A DNA stretch of 64,000 nucleotides from Hyphomicrobiales bacterium (GTDB lineage Bacteria; Pseudomonadota; Alphaproteobacteria; Rhodospirillales; JACKKN01), in assembly GCA_024236415.1 (NCBI GenBank), contig JACKKN010000011.1, positions 103,431-167,430 on the forward strand, given 5' to 3'. The notes under the pieces are model-generated. The model searched no databases. It was not told the DNA's origin and saw only the letters and a program-made list of their open reading frames with translations. Each line of letters begins with the position of its first letter. Position 1 is the stretch's first letter. Made by a program: the position numbers and the translations under genes. Below, one piece after another: positions 46,955 through 54,948 of this stretch.

Positions 46955-47755
46955 ATGTCAGACCAGCACGTATTCGCGGTTCTCGAGGCACCGCGCCGCA
47001 CCTGGGCGGTGGCCTCGGTCCACGGCGAGGCGGACTCCCTGCGCATCCTGCACGAGGAGCTGTACGGCCACCTGCAGCCGCACGACAACCTGGTCTACCT
47101 GGGCAACCTCTTGGGCCGCAGCGGCGCCGTGGCCGACACCATCCACGAGCTGCTGATGTTCCGCCGCGCCTTCCTGGCGCGGGACGGGGCCGACGTGGGC
47201 GACGTGGTCTACCTGCGCGGCAGCCAGGAGGAGATGTGGCAGAAGATGCTGCAGATCCAGTTCGCGCCCAACCCGCGCGAGGTCCTGGCCTGGATGGAGG
47301 AGAACGGGGTGGGGTCCACGCTGGCGGTGTACGGCGCCACCATGCGCGACGCCTTCCAGGCCGCCGACGGCGGCCACCTGCGCCTCAGCCAATGGACCGC
47401 CGGCCTGCGCGACCGGATCCGCGCCGTGGACGGCCACAATGCCCTGATGAGCAGCCTGCGCCGCGCCGCCTACACCCGCGACAACACCCTGCTGTTCGTC
47501 AACACCGGCATCGACGTGTCGCGCCCCCTGTCCGAGCAGACCGATTCGTTCTGGTGGGGCGGCCGCGACTTCGAGTTCATCGACGCCCCCTACGCCGGGT
47601 TCCGCCGCCTGGTGCGCGGCTATGACCACCGCCACCGCGGCGTGGTCATCAAGGAGACCACGGTGACGCTGGACGGCGGCTGCGGCTTCGGCGGCCCCCT
47701 GGTGGCCGGCTGCTTCGGCCCCCGCGGCGAGATGCTGGAGATGATCGAGGTCTGA
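46955..47755 (+). CDS. Metallophosphoesterase-like protein lacking canonical metal motifs
   Basis: A 266-aa protein that follows the order of calcineurin-like Ser/Thr phosphatases but with changed motifs. ASVHGEADSL (20-29) stands where GDIHG is expected, YLGNLLGRS (48-56) where GDYVDRG is expected, and LRGSQEEM (87-94) where GNHE is expected. The metal-binding Asp and Asn are therefore missing, and YDHRHRGV replaces the late His motif. It may be a non-enzymatic sensor or use another mechanism. Its position beside carD suggests a link to stress or transcription control. Confidence 0.65.
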   Translation: MSDQHVFAVLEAPRRTWAVASVHGEADSLRILHEELYGHLQPHDNLVYLGNLLGRSGAVADTIHELLMFRRAFLARDGADVGDVVYLRGSQEEMWQKMLQIQFAPNPREVLAWMEENGVGSTLAVYGATMRDAFQAADGGHLRLSQWTAGLRDRIRAVDGHNALMSSLRRAAYTRDNTLLFVNTGIDVSRPLSEQTDSFWWGGRDFEFIDAPYAGFRRLVRGYDHRHRGVVIKETTVTLDGGCGFGGPLVAGCFGPRGEMLEMIEV

Positions 47756-47763
47756 GGCCGCCC

Positions 47764-49056
47764 ATGCTGCACGACCGCTACGGCAACCCCGTCACCACCG
47801 CGTCACCGGAGGCCCGGGACGCCTATGTGGCGGGGGTGGACCTGTTCCTGGCCGGCCAGGTGGGGGTGGCAGATGCGTTCGAGCGGGCCATCGCCGCCGA
47901 TCCGTCCTTCGCCCTGGCCCACGGCGCCCTGGCCCGCGCCCACCACGTGCGCGGCGACCTGGCCGCGGCCCGGGCGGCGCGGGCGAGCCTGGACGACGGC
48001 GCGGCCGGCGACAGCCTGACCCGGCGCGAGCGCAGCCACCTGGCCGTCATCGACCTGCTGCTGGCCGGCGACGGGGCCGGGGCCTATGGCGCCATCCTGG
48101 CCCACCTGGCCGAGCACCCCCGGGACGTGATGATGGTGCAGCCCTGCGCCGGGGTGTTCAGCCTGATCGGGTTCAGCGGCCAGGCCGGACGGGAGGCCGA
48201 GCAGCTCGCCTTCATGGCCGCCCTGGCGCCCCACTACGGCGGCGACTGGTGGCACGGCACCCAGCTGGCCTTCGCCCAGGGCGAGGCCGGGCAGCTGGAC
48301 CGGGCCCGAGACACAATCGAGCACGCCTTCGCCGCCAACCCGCGCAACGCCCACGCCGCCCATGTGCGCGCCCATGTGCAGTACGAGCGCGGCGAGCACG
48401 CCGAGGGCCGGCGCCTGGTGGAGGACTGGCACCGGGACTACGGCCGCGACGGCCTGATGCACTGCCACATCGCCTGGCACGCCGCCCTGTGGGCCCTGGA
48501 GGCCGGGGACGAAGCGCGGGCCTGGCAGATCGTGGACGCCCACGTCTGGCCCGGCGCCGCCTGGGGCCCGCCCCTGAACGTGCTGACCGACGCCGCCGCC
48601 TTCCTGCTGCGCGCCGAGCTGGCCGGCGGCGCCCGGCGCGACGACCGCTGGCGCCAGGTCAGCGCCTTCGCCCGCACCGCCTTCCCCCGGCCGGGCCTCA
48701 GCTTCGCCGACGCCCACGCCGCCCTGGCCCACGCCATGGCCGGCGACATTGCGGCCCTGGACGCCCTGCGCGGCGCCCCGCCGGGCTTCGCCGGCGACCT
48801 GGTGGGCGCCCTGGCCGAGGCTTTCGCCGCCTTCGCCGGCGGCGACTGGGCGCGGGCCGTAGACGGGCTGGTCCCGGCCATGGCCGACCACGCGCGCCTG
48901 GGCGGCAGCCGCGCCCAGCGCGACCTGCTGGAACTGACCCTGGCCGCCGCCCTGGTGCGCCAGGACAAGGGGGACGAGGCCGCGCGCCTGCTGCGCCTGC
49001 GCCGGCCCCAGGCCGCGCGCGGCCGCTTCGTCGCCGGGTTGCCGGCGGGGCGGTGA
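47764..49056 (+). CDS. TTC38-like tetratricopeptide repeat protein
   Basis: A 430-aa cytoplasmic helical protein with TPR-like pairs across its length: FERAIAADPSFALAHGALAR, DTIEHAFAANPRNAHAAHVR, and HIAWHAALWALEAGDEARAW, which is characteristic of the TTC38 family. The function is unknown, and protein-protein interaction is likely. It follows the phosphoesterase-like gene by 8 bases, so carD, that gene and this one form a probable operon. Confidence 0.85.
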   Translation: MLHDRYGNPVTTASPEARDAYVAGVDLFLAGQVGVADAFERAIAADPSFALAHGALARAHHVRGDLAAARAARASLDDGAAGDSLTRRERSHLAVIDLLLAGDGAGAYGAILAHLAEHPRDVMMVQPCAGVFSLIGFSGQAGREAEQLAFMAALAPHYGGDWWHGTQLAFAQGEAGQLDRARDTIEHAFAANPRNAHAAHVRAHVQYERGEHAEGRRLVEDWHRDYGRDGLMHCHIAWHAALWALEAGDEARAWQIVDAHVWPGAAWGPPLNVLTDAAAFLLRAELAGGARRDDRWRQVSAFARTAFPRPGLSFADAHAALAHAMAGDIAALDALRGAPPGFAGDLVGALAEAFAAFAGGDWARAVDGLVPAMADHARLGGSRAQRDLLELTLAAALVRQDKGDEAARLLRLRRPQAARGRFVAGLPAGR

Positions 49057-49081
49057 GGAACCGAGGGGCGGAGCCCCGGGC

Positions 49082-49984
49082 CTACGGCCGGGCGGCCCGG
49101 CGCCGCCGGGCGTAGGCCAGGCCGGCCAGGCCAAGGAGGAACAGGGCCGATGTGGCGGGTTCCGGCACGGAATTGGAACCGGCCACCAGGTCGGCGGTGA
49201 ACCCGCCGACGCTGCGCGCGCTGCCGAAGGGATTGCCGCCGTTGGCCGTGAATTCGTGGTAGCTGCTGTAGGTGAGGGCCTCGAGTTCGGCCAGGGAGTC
49301 ATAGCGGCTCAGGTACAGCTTGGCGGGCGAGAATTCCGGGTCCGATTCGGTCAGCAGCAGGTACTGGTTGCCGTCATAGGCGAGCCCGGCGACGCTGAAG
49401 GCGCCGCCGAAGGGATGGCCGCCGTTGGCCGTGAATTCGTAATAGCTGCTGTAGGTGAGGGCCTTCAGGTCGGCCAGGGTGGCGAACCGGGTCAGGTAGG
49501 TCGCGGCCGGCGAATACCCGGGGTCGGACTCGGTGAACAGCAGGAACTGGCTGCCGTCGTAGGTCAGCCCCCCGACGCTGAACGCGCCGCCGAAGGGGTT
49601 GCCGCCGTTGGCCGTGTACTCGAAGGAACTGCTGTAGTTGAGGGCCCGCAGGTCGGCCAGGGAATCGTAGCTGGACAGGAACAGCCGGGCGGGCGAATAG
49701 CCGGGGTCGGATTCCGTGAGCAGGTGGTACTGGCTGCCGTCGTAGGTCAGGCCGCGGACGCTGAAGGCGCCGCCGAAGGGATGGCCGCCGTTGGCGGTGT
49801 AGGTGTGGAAGCTGGATTCGTTCAGGGCTTCCAAGTCGGCCAGGGAATCGAAATCGATCAGCGTGGTTCCGCCGGGGGAATAATCGGGGTCGGTTTCCGT
49901 GAACAGGTGGAACGCCGGATCCGCCATCGCCTGGACCGGCAGGGCCAGGACAGACAGCACGGGCAAAAGGAAACGGGTCGACAT
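49082..49984 (-). CDS. PEP-CTERM sorted exported protein with four 60-residue repeats
   Basis: A 300-aa protein with a short signal (MSTRFLLPVLSVLALPVQAM). Four tandem repeats begin at residues 26, 86, 147 and 208. Each has the form (F/Y)-x-L-x-TE(S/T)DP-x-(Y/F)S, then a hydrophobic strand, DSLADL-x-AL and TANGG(H/N)PFG. The C-terminus SVPEPATSALFLLGLAGLAYARRRR is a PEP-CTERM signal (VPEP, helix, Arg cluster), which implies exosortase processing and surface or matrix location. No exosortase gene is in the window. AAGGGAG precedes the ATG. Confidence 0.88.
   Translation of the reverse strand: MSTRFLLPVLSVLALPVQAMADPAFHLFTETDPDYSPGGTTLIDFDSLADLEALNESSFHTYTANGGHPFGGAFSVRGLTYDGSQYHLLTESDPGYSPARLFLSSYDSLADLRALNYSSSFEYTANGGNPFGGAFSVGGLTYDGSQFLLFTESDPGYSPAATYLTRFATLADLKALTYSSYYEFTANGGHPFGGAFSVAGLAYDGNQYLLLTESDPEFSPAKLYLSRYDSLAELEALTYSSYHEFTANGGNPFGSARSVGGFTADLVAGSNSVPEPATSALFLLGLAGLAYARRRRAARP
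49181..49909 (-). repeat. Four tandem ~183-bp coding repeats in the PEP-CTERM gene
   Basis: The repeats are 180-183 bases and similar at DNA level, for example GCCGTTGGCCGTGAATTCGT recurring in two of them and close variants in the others. They are internal duplications of the ~61-residue unit and could recombine to change repeat number. Confidence 0.8.
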
Positions 49985-50233
49985 GGGCCACTCCCTTCGG
50001 TGTCCGGCGGGTGTTGTGGCGGTCCTTCCGCTATCCGCGAAGGGCGGTCCGCGCCGGTTGCGAATGAGATTCATGCAAATTTTGTGCAAACATTTATGAA
50101 TCAGACCGTTGGGTTGCGGCGGCCGCGAAAACCGGGGCTGCCGAGGGGCGGAGTGTAAAAGCGACCGACTCACGGTATTCCCCTACAATGGTCGCGCTAC
50201 GGGACTGCGCCACGGGACTGAGGAGGTTTGGCC

Positions 50234-50644
50234 ATGGAATGGACCGGGGGATGCCTGTGCGGGGCGGTGCGCTATGGCTCGGACGCGGCGCCGCTGTGGG
50301 CCAGCTACTGCCACTGCGGCATGTGCCGCAAGGTATCGGGCGCCCCGTACATGGCGTTCGTGGAATTCCCCGCCGGCGCCCTGCGCTGGACCGCGGGACA
50401 GGCCCGGGCCTACACCTCGTCGGACGGCGTGGTGCGGCGCTTCTGCGGCGCCTGTGGCGGCTCGCTCACCTTCGAGGCCGAGGGCCTGGTGTTCATCGCC
50501 CTGGGCAGCCTGGACGCGCCCGAGCGGGTCCAGGTGCAACGCCACTGCTACACCCGGGACCGCCTGCCAGGCATCAAGCTGGCCGACGGCCTGCCCCAGT
50601 TCCCGGGCCCCTTCGGCGGCAAGGGCGGAAAGCCCCAGGACTGA
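50234..50644 (+). CDS. GFA (glutathione-dependent formaldehyde-activating-like) family protein
   Basis: A 136-aa zinc protein of the Gfa/CENP-V type. Zinc ligands lie in GGCLCGAVRY, YCHCGMCRK and FCGACGGSL. Despite the name most members are not proven formaldehyde enzymes. AGGAGG lies at 50221, upstream of the ATG. The -10 like box TACAAT is at 50184-50189. It is convergent with the DUF4336 gene (13-base gap). Confidence 0.88.
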   Translation: MEWTGGCLCGAVRYGSDAAPLWASYCHCGMCRKVSGAPYMAFVEFPAGALRWTAGQARAYTSSDGVVRRFCGACGGSLTFEAEGLVFIALGSLDAPERVQVQRHCYTRDRLPGIKLADGLPQFPGPFGGKGGKPQD

Positions 50645-50657
50645 CGGCCCGGGCCGG

Positions 50658-51341
50658 CTAGATCCACGACAGGGCCTCGGCCAGGATTTCCGCCGTCCCG
50701 CTCGTGGCGCAGGCGCCGTGGGCGATGAGCAGGCGGTCCGCATGCCAGGCCAGGGCCCGGTCCCGGGCCGCCCGGGCCGCGGCACGGTCCAGGAACGAGG
50801 CGCGCCATTCCCGCGGCGTGCCGCCGTGCTCGCCGACCAGGCCGTCCAGGCGCATGAGCGCCCCCTTCCAGCCCTCCATGGCCGCCGCGTCATGGCGCTG
50901 CACCAGGTCGCCGACGATGGCCGTGCGCGACGGCCGGTGGAAGAACATCACCTCCTCCATGGCGAAGGAGCCGCGGAAGACCACCTGGTCGATGTCCGCC
51001 GCCCAGGCCGGGTCGGGGTGGTCGCCCAGTTCGGCGTCGAAGCGCAGGTCGGGCCGGCGCCGGGCCAGTCCCGGCGGCGCGTGCAGGCGCGCGTCGGGCC
51101 AGCGCCGCTGCCAGTCGCCCAGGAACAGGTGGTGGATCTTGTTGGGCGAGACGATGTGGCGGACCACACCCAGGGCCTCGACCGCCCGGGCCAGGTCCTC
51201 GTCCAGGGCCACGGGCGACCAGACCCAGACGGTGCCGTCCGCCAGCACCGCCGCCGCCATGCGGGTCGGGTAGGGGAAGCCGAAGAACGACACCTCCGGC
51301 CCGTCGGCGGCGTACAGGCCGGGCCCGAATTCCTCCAGCAT
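50658..51341 (-). CDS. DUF4336 domain-containing protein (metallo-beta-lactamase-like)
   Basis: A 227-aa protein with the DUF4336 pattern: MAAAVLADGTVWVWSPVALD, IVSPNKIHHLFLGDWQRRWP (the HHLF takes the place of the usual HxHxDH of metallo-beta-lactamases), FHRPSRTAIVGDLVQRHD and LLIAHG near the end. It is presumed hydrolase-like, with function unknown. It follows the OsmC-family gene by 20 bases on the same strand. Confidence 0.8.
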   Translation of the reverse strand: MLEEFGPGLYAADGPEVSFFGFPYPTRMAAAVLADGTVWVWSPVALDEDLARAVEALGVVRHIVSPNKIHHLFLGDWQRRWPDARLHAPPGLARRRPDLRFDAELGDHPDPAWAADIDQVVFRGSFAMEEVMFFHRPSRTAIVGDLVQRHDAAAMEGWKGALMRLDGLVGEHGGTPREWRASFLDRAAARAARDRALAWHADRLLIAHGACATSGTAEILAEALSWI

Positions 51342-51361
51342 GGCGGCGCGACTCCCCTGTC

Positions 51362-51868
51362 CTACCCGGTCCGGGCCTCGACCGTCATGGGCGGCGCCGC
51401 CTTCAGGGTCTGGTAGACCACGCAGTACCGCTCGGTCAGCTTCAGCAGGGTAGCGAGCTGCTCGTCGCTCAGGTCGCCGTCGATGTCGAAGGTCAGGCGG
51501 ATGTCGCGGAAGCCCACCGGGGCGTCGCGGTCGACCCCCAGGGTGCCCTTGAAGTCCAGGTCGCCCTCGGCCCGCACCCGGGCGTCGCGCACCGGCAGTT
51601 CGAGCGCCGTGGCGACCGCGTTCAGGGTCACGCCGGCACAGGCCACCAGGGCGTCCAGCAGCATGTCGCCCGAACAGGCGTGGCTGCCGTCGCCACCCGA
51701 GGCCGGGTGCAGGCCGGCGTCGACCAGGGCGCGGGCCGTCTGCACCGAACAGGTCACCCCCTCGCCGAGGCTGCCCTCGGACCTGAGCGTGACCACGGCG
51801 GCGTCCGGGGTATCGCGGTAGCGCGCCTTGATGGGGGATTGGATCTCTTTCAAACGGGCGGCGTCCAT
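51362..51868 (-). CDS. OsmC-family protein
   Basis: A 168-aa protein of the OsmC/Ohr superfamily, thiol-dependent peroxidases. The signature cysteines are C62-equivalent in GSHACSGDMLLDALVACAGVTLN (in ACSG and VACAG), the usual two-Cys arrangement, and TERYCVVYQTLKAAPP near the C-terminus is typical. AGGAGG lies upstream of the ATG. It is the first gene of a pair with the DUF4336 gene. Confidence 0.85.
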   Translation of the reverse strand: MDAARLKEIQSPIKARYRDTPDAAVVTLRSEGSLGEGVTCSVQTARALVDAGLHPASGGDGSHACSGDMLLDALVACAGVTLNAVATALELPVRDARVRAEGDLDFKGTLGVDRDAPVGFRDIRLTFDIDGDLSDEQLATLLKLTERYCVVYQTLKAAPPMTVEARTG

Positions 51869-51948
51869 GGGGCATCCTCCTGGATGGCGGTGACGTCGGG
51901 CGGCTCGTCCGGGGCCAAGCCTACAGGGCACCGGGCAGGTCTGGCAAT

Positions 51949-52758
51949 CTAGGGCACCTCGACCTGCTCGGGGTGGGTGACGTCGATCAGCGGGCCGTTG
52001 CGGTCGCGCAGCCAGCCGCGCACGCGGATCACCCGGCCCTGCAGGTACAGCAGGTCGACCCCGGCGTCGCGGAACAGGCGCTGGGCGCGGCTGTCCAGGC
52101 GCAGGGTGAAGTCGTCGCGCCAGTTGCGGCCGTAGTTGACGTAGACCAGGTTGCGCACCTTGGCCACGCGCAGCACCCGCCCCTCCACCACCTGGAAGGT
52201 GCCGATGTCGGCGGCCAGGCCGTCGGGTCCGCGCACGGCGTAGAAGGGCAGGGCCCAGATGCCGCGCCCGGCGGCCCGGGCGGCGGCCTCGCGGGCGTAC
52301 ATGTCGGCGGCCAGGGCCCGGTTGTCGGGGAATGTGTAGACCCGGGCCATGCCCGTTTCCAGCATCCGCCCCTGGACCCAGGTGCCGTCCGCCAGGTACA
52401 GGTGCGCCAGCAGGCGGCCGTGGCGGTCCATGGACCGGCCGCCGGCCGCCAGCTTCACGCTTTTGTCCAAAACCAGGGCTTCGAGCGCCGCCTTGGACTC
52501 GTCGCCCAGCGGCCATTTGGCGAAGCCCTTGCGCCCCAGCGGCAGCTTGGGCGCCTGGATGCCCACCAGGCGTACCTGGTCGGCGCCGTCGACGGCCCGG
52601 TCCAGCACCACCGTGTCGCCGTCCACCACCGATACCACCCGGGCCGCGCCCAGGTCGCGCAGGGCATCCCCGGCCCGCGCCGCCAGGGGCGCGGCGACGA
52701 CCAGCAGCAGCGCCAGCGCCGCGCCCCGCCACCACCATGCTCGGCGCCGTTCTTGCAA
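51949..52758 (-). CDS. Exported SNase-fold protein with altered catalytic residues
   Basis: A 269-aa protein with a signal (WRGAALALLLVVAAPLAARA) and a staphylococcal-nuclease fold: SVVDGDTVVLDRAV (metal-site Asp present), VRLVGIQAPK and DRHGRLLAHLY. R63 and R115 match catalytic Arg35 and Arg87. Q68 replaces the Asp40 equivalent and K71 the essential Glu43 equivalent, so nuclease activity is doubtful. The C-terminal third is an added OB-like region (RVLRVAKVRNLVYVNYGRNW). The start is TTG with GGAGG upstream. It is divergent from pip. Confidence 0.8.
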   Translation of the reverse strand: MQERRRAWWWRGAALALLLVVAAPLAARAGDALRDLGAARVVSVVDGDTVVLDRAVDGADQVRLVGIQAPKLPLGRKGFAKWPLGDESKAALEALVLDKSVKLAAGGRSMDRHGRLLAHLYLADGTWVQGRMLETGMARVYTFPDNRALAADMYAREAAARAAGRGIWALPFYAVRGPDGLAADIGTFQVVEGRVLRVAKVRNLVYVNYGRNWRDDFTLRLDSRAQRLFRDAGVDLLYLQGRVIRVRGWLRDRNGPLIDVTHPEQVEVP

Positions 52759-52820
52759 CTGGTCCTCCGTCCCCTGGCCGGTATAATGCCGGGATTCCCG
52801 CAGCCGCCCGGTCGAGGACC

Positions 52821-53798
52821 ATGGACACCCACGCCGCCCGCATCACCCTGTATCCGGCAATCGAGCCCCACGCGCAAGGCTGGCTGGACCTGGACGGCCG
52901 GCACGAGATGTACTGGGAGGAGTCGGGCAACCCCGAGGGCGTGCCGGTGGTGTTCATCCACGGCGGCCCGGGGGCCGGCAGCGCGCCGGTGCACCGGCGC
53001 TTCTTCGACCCGCGGTTCTACCGCATCGTGGTCTACGACCAGCGCGGCGCCGGCCGCTCGCGCCCCTACGCCGACGTGGTCGACAACACCACCGGCCACC
53101 TGGTGGCGGACCTGGAGCGCCTGCGCGGCCACCTGGGGGTGGACCGGTGGATGGTGTTCGGCGGCTCGTGGGGGGCGACCCTGGCCCTGGCCTACGGGCA
53201 GGCGCACCCGGACCGCTGCCTTGGCTTCGTCCTGCGCGGGGTGTTCCTGGCCCGGGCCGACGAGCTGGACTGGTTCCTGAACGGCATGCGTCGCCTGTTC
53301 CCCGAGGCCCGGCGCCACTTCGCCGCCCACGTCCCGCCCGACGAGCGCGGCGACCTGCTGGCCGCCTACCACCGCCGGCTCATGGACCCGGACCCCCAGG
53401 CGCACCTGCCGGCGGCGGCGGCCTGGTGCCGGTACGAGAGCGCCTGCTCGCGCCTGGTGCCCAACGCCGCCGACCTGCGCGGCGGCCCCATCGACGGCGG
53501 CCGCGCCGCCCTGGCCCTGGCCCGCATCGAGGCCCACTACTTCCAGCACCGCATGTTCCTGGACGAGGGGCAGTTGCTGCGCCACATCGGCCGCCTGCAC
53601 GGCCTGCCGGCCCTGGTGGTGCAGGGGCGCTACGACGTGGTCTGCCCCATCGCCTCGGCCGACGAGCTGGTGCGCGCCTGGCCGGGGGCCGAGATGTCCA
53701 TCGTGCCCGACGCCGGCCACTCGGCGCTCGAACCGGGCATCCTGGCCGGCCTGGTGCAGGCGACCGAGCGCATGAAGGCGCGCCTGGACGGCGACTAG
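52821..53798 (+). CDS. pip: Proline iminopeptidase
   Basis: Releases N-terminal proline from peptides. The 325-aa alpha/beta hydrolase of the S33 family has the oxyanion motif HGGPGAGS, DQRGAGRS and the nucleophile elbow GGSWGATLAL. The catalytic Asp and His lie in RYDVVCP and DAGHSALEPG. There is no signal peptide, so it is cytoplasmic. A perfect TATAAT (52782-52787) lies 34 bases upstream with a poor -35. Confidence 0.95.
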   Translation: MDTHAARITLYPAIEPHAQGWLDLDGRHEMYWEESGNPEGVPVVFIHGGPGAGSAPVHRRFFDPRFYRIVVYDQRGAGRSRPYADVVDNTTGHLVADLERLRGHLGVDRWMVFGGSWGATLALAYGQAHPDRCLGFVLRGVFLARADELDWFLNGMRRLFPEARRHFAAHVPPDERGDLLAAYHRRLMDPDPQAHLPAAAAWCRYESACSRLVPNAADLRGGPIDGGRAALALARIEAHYFQHRMFLDEGQLLRHIGRLHGLPALVVQGRYDVVCPIASADELVRAWPGAEMSIVPDAGHSALEPGILAGLVQATERMKARLDGD

Positions 53799-53894
53799 GA
53801 CGCGGCGCGCAATCCCGCACTGGCGGTTTGTGGGATACCGCCCTATGATGCCCGGAAAAATAACGGGGTTTCAAAAAGAGTTGGGGAGTTCACC

Positions 53895-54443
53895 GTGCCC
53901 GCGAGGACCTTCCGCCGGGGTGCCACCCTCGGCCTCATCTGCCTGATCGCCGCCCTGGTCGCCACCCTGGGTGCCGGCACCGGTGCCGCCCGGGCCGACG
54001 ACCCGGACTTCGTGTCGCTGGGCGCCGGCGCCTTCGACTTCAACCGCCAGAAGGACCCGGGCGCCGAGTTCCGCCTGGAATACCGGTCGGACTGGAAGCT
54101 GTGGCACTTCAAGCCCTTCGTCGCCGCCGGCGGCGCCACCGGCGGGCACGGCTTCATCGGCGCCGGCATCCTGCTGGACGTCTATCTGGGGCGCCGCTTC
54201 GTGGTCACGCCCAGCTTCGCGCCGCACTACTACTTCGGCGGCAACAGCGACCTGGACCTGGACTACCCGCTGGAGTTCCGCTCGCAGATCGAGTTCGCCT
54301 ACCGCTTCGACGACCGCTCGCGCCTGGGGCTGGCCATCTCGCACTACTCCAACGCCAGCCTGGGCAACTCCAACCCGGGCACCGAGACCCTGACGGTCTA
54401 CTACTCGATCCCCGTGGACAAGCTGTTCGGCTTCACCCGCTGA
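53895..54443 (+). CDS. pagL: PagL-type lipid A 3-O-deacylase / acyloxyacyl hydrolase
   Basis: A 182-aa outer-membrane enzyme with a signal peptide (LGLICLIAALVATLGAGTG, cleavage near ARA). The catalytic triad is visible as H150, S152 and E164 in ISHYSNASLGNSNPGTETL, with exactly the His-x-Ser and His-x13-Glu spacing of P. aeruginosa PagL. It removes the 3-O acyl chain of lipid A. The sequence ends in GFTR rather than F. The GTG start is supported by GGGGAG just upstream. Confidence 0.88.
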   Translation: MPARTFRRGATLGLICLIAALVATLGAGTGAARADDPDFVSLGAGAFDFNRQKDPGAEFRLEYRSDWKLWHFKPFVAAGGATGGHGFIGAGILLDVYLGRRFVVTPSFAPHYYFGGNSDLDLDYPLEFRSQIEFAYRFDDRSRLGLAISHYSNASLGNSNPGTETLTVYYSIPVDKLFGFTR

Positions 54444-54542
54444 GGCGCCGGGGACCGGCGTCGGCGCGCCGCCGCCCGCCGTCAACCGTTCCTTAAGGGT
54501 TGACCGTCATATAGAATGACCATGCCAGCCGGAGGAGGACAC

Positions 54543-54917
54543 ATGAAACGCTTTCCGATGGCCGCCGTCCTGGCGCTGGGAATCCTGTTCACCGCCACCG
54601 CCGCGGCGCCGGCCGATTTCGACGACGCCGCCGTGGCCTACGTCACCGGCGACTACGACACCGCGTTCCGCGAATTCGTGGAACTGGCCAACCAGGGACA
54701 CGTGGGGTCGCAGACGGTCCTGGGCACCATGTACAATGCCGGCCAGGGCACCGCGCCCGACAAGATGAAGGCCTATATGTGGACCCTGCTGGCGGCGCGC
54801 AAGGGCGACCGCGACGCACGCCACAACCTGCGCGCCTTCGGCCGCCGCATGACCCCGGTGGAGATCGGCCAGGCCGAACTGATGGCCAAGGCCTGGCTCG
54901 AGAGACGGGGCCGCTGA
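54543..54917 (+). CDS. Small exported Sel1-like repeat protein
   Basis: A 124-aa protein with a signal peptide (MKRFPMAAVLALGILFTATA) and two Sel1-like helices: YVTGDYDTAFREFVELANQGHVGSQTVLGTMYNAGQG (ends YVTGDYDTAFREF and GTMYNAGQG), then KAYMWTLLAARKGDRDA. It is probably a periplasmic adaptor. GGAGGAGG precedes the ATG. It lies between pagL and the patatin gene on the same strand. Confidence 0.85.
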   Translation: MKRFPMAAVLALGILFTATAAAPADFDDAAVAYVTGDYDTAFREFVELANQGHVGSQTVLGTMYNAGQGTAPDKMKAYMWTLLAARKGDRDARHNLRAFGRRMTPVEIGQAELMAKAWLERRGR

Positions 54918-54948
54918 CGGCCCGCGGGGATGGAGCCCGCCCGACAAC

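Noticed and set aside
49181..49909. CRISPR-like array because of regular repeats
   Set aside because: The repeats are ~183 bases, coding and contiguous with no short spacers; they are protein-domain duplications.
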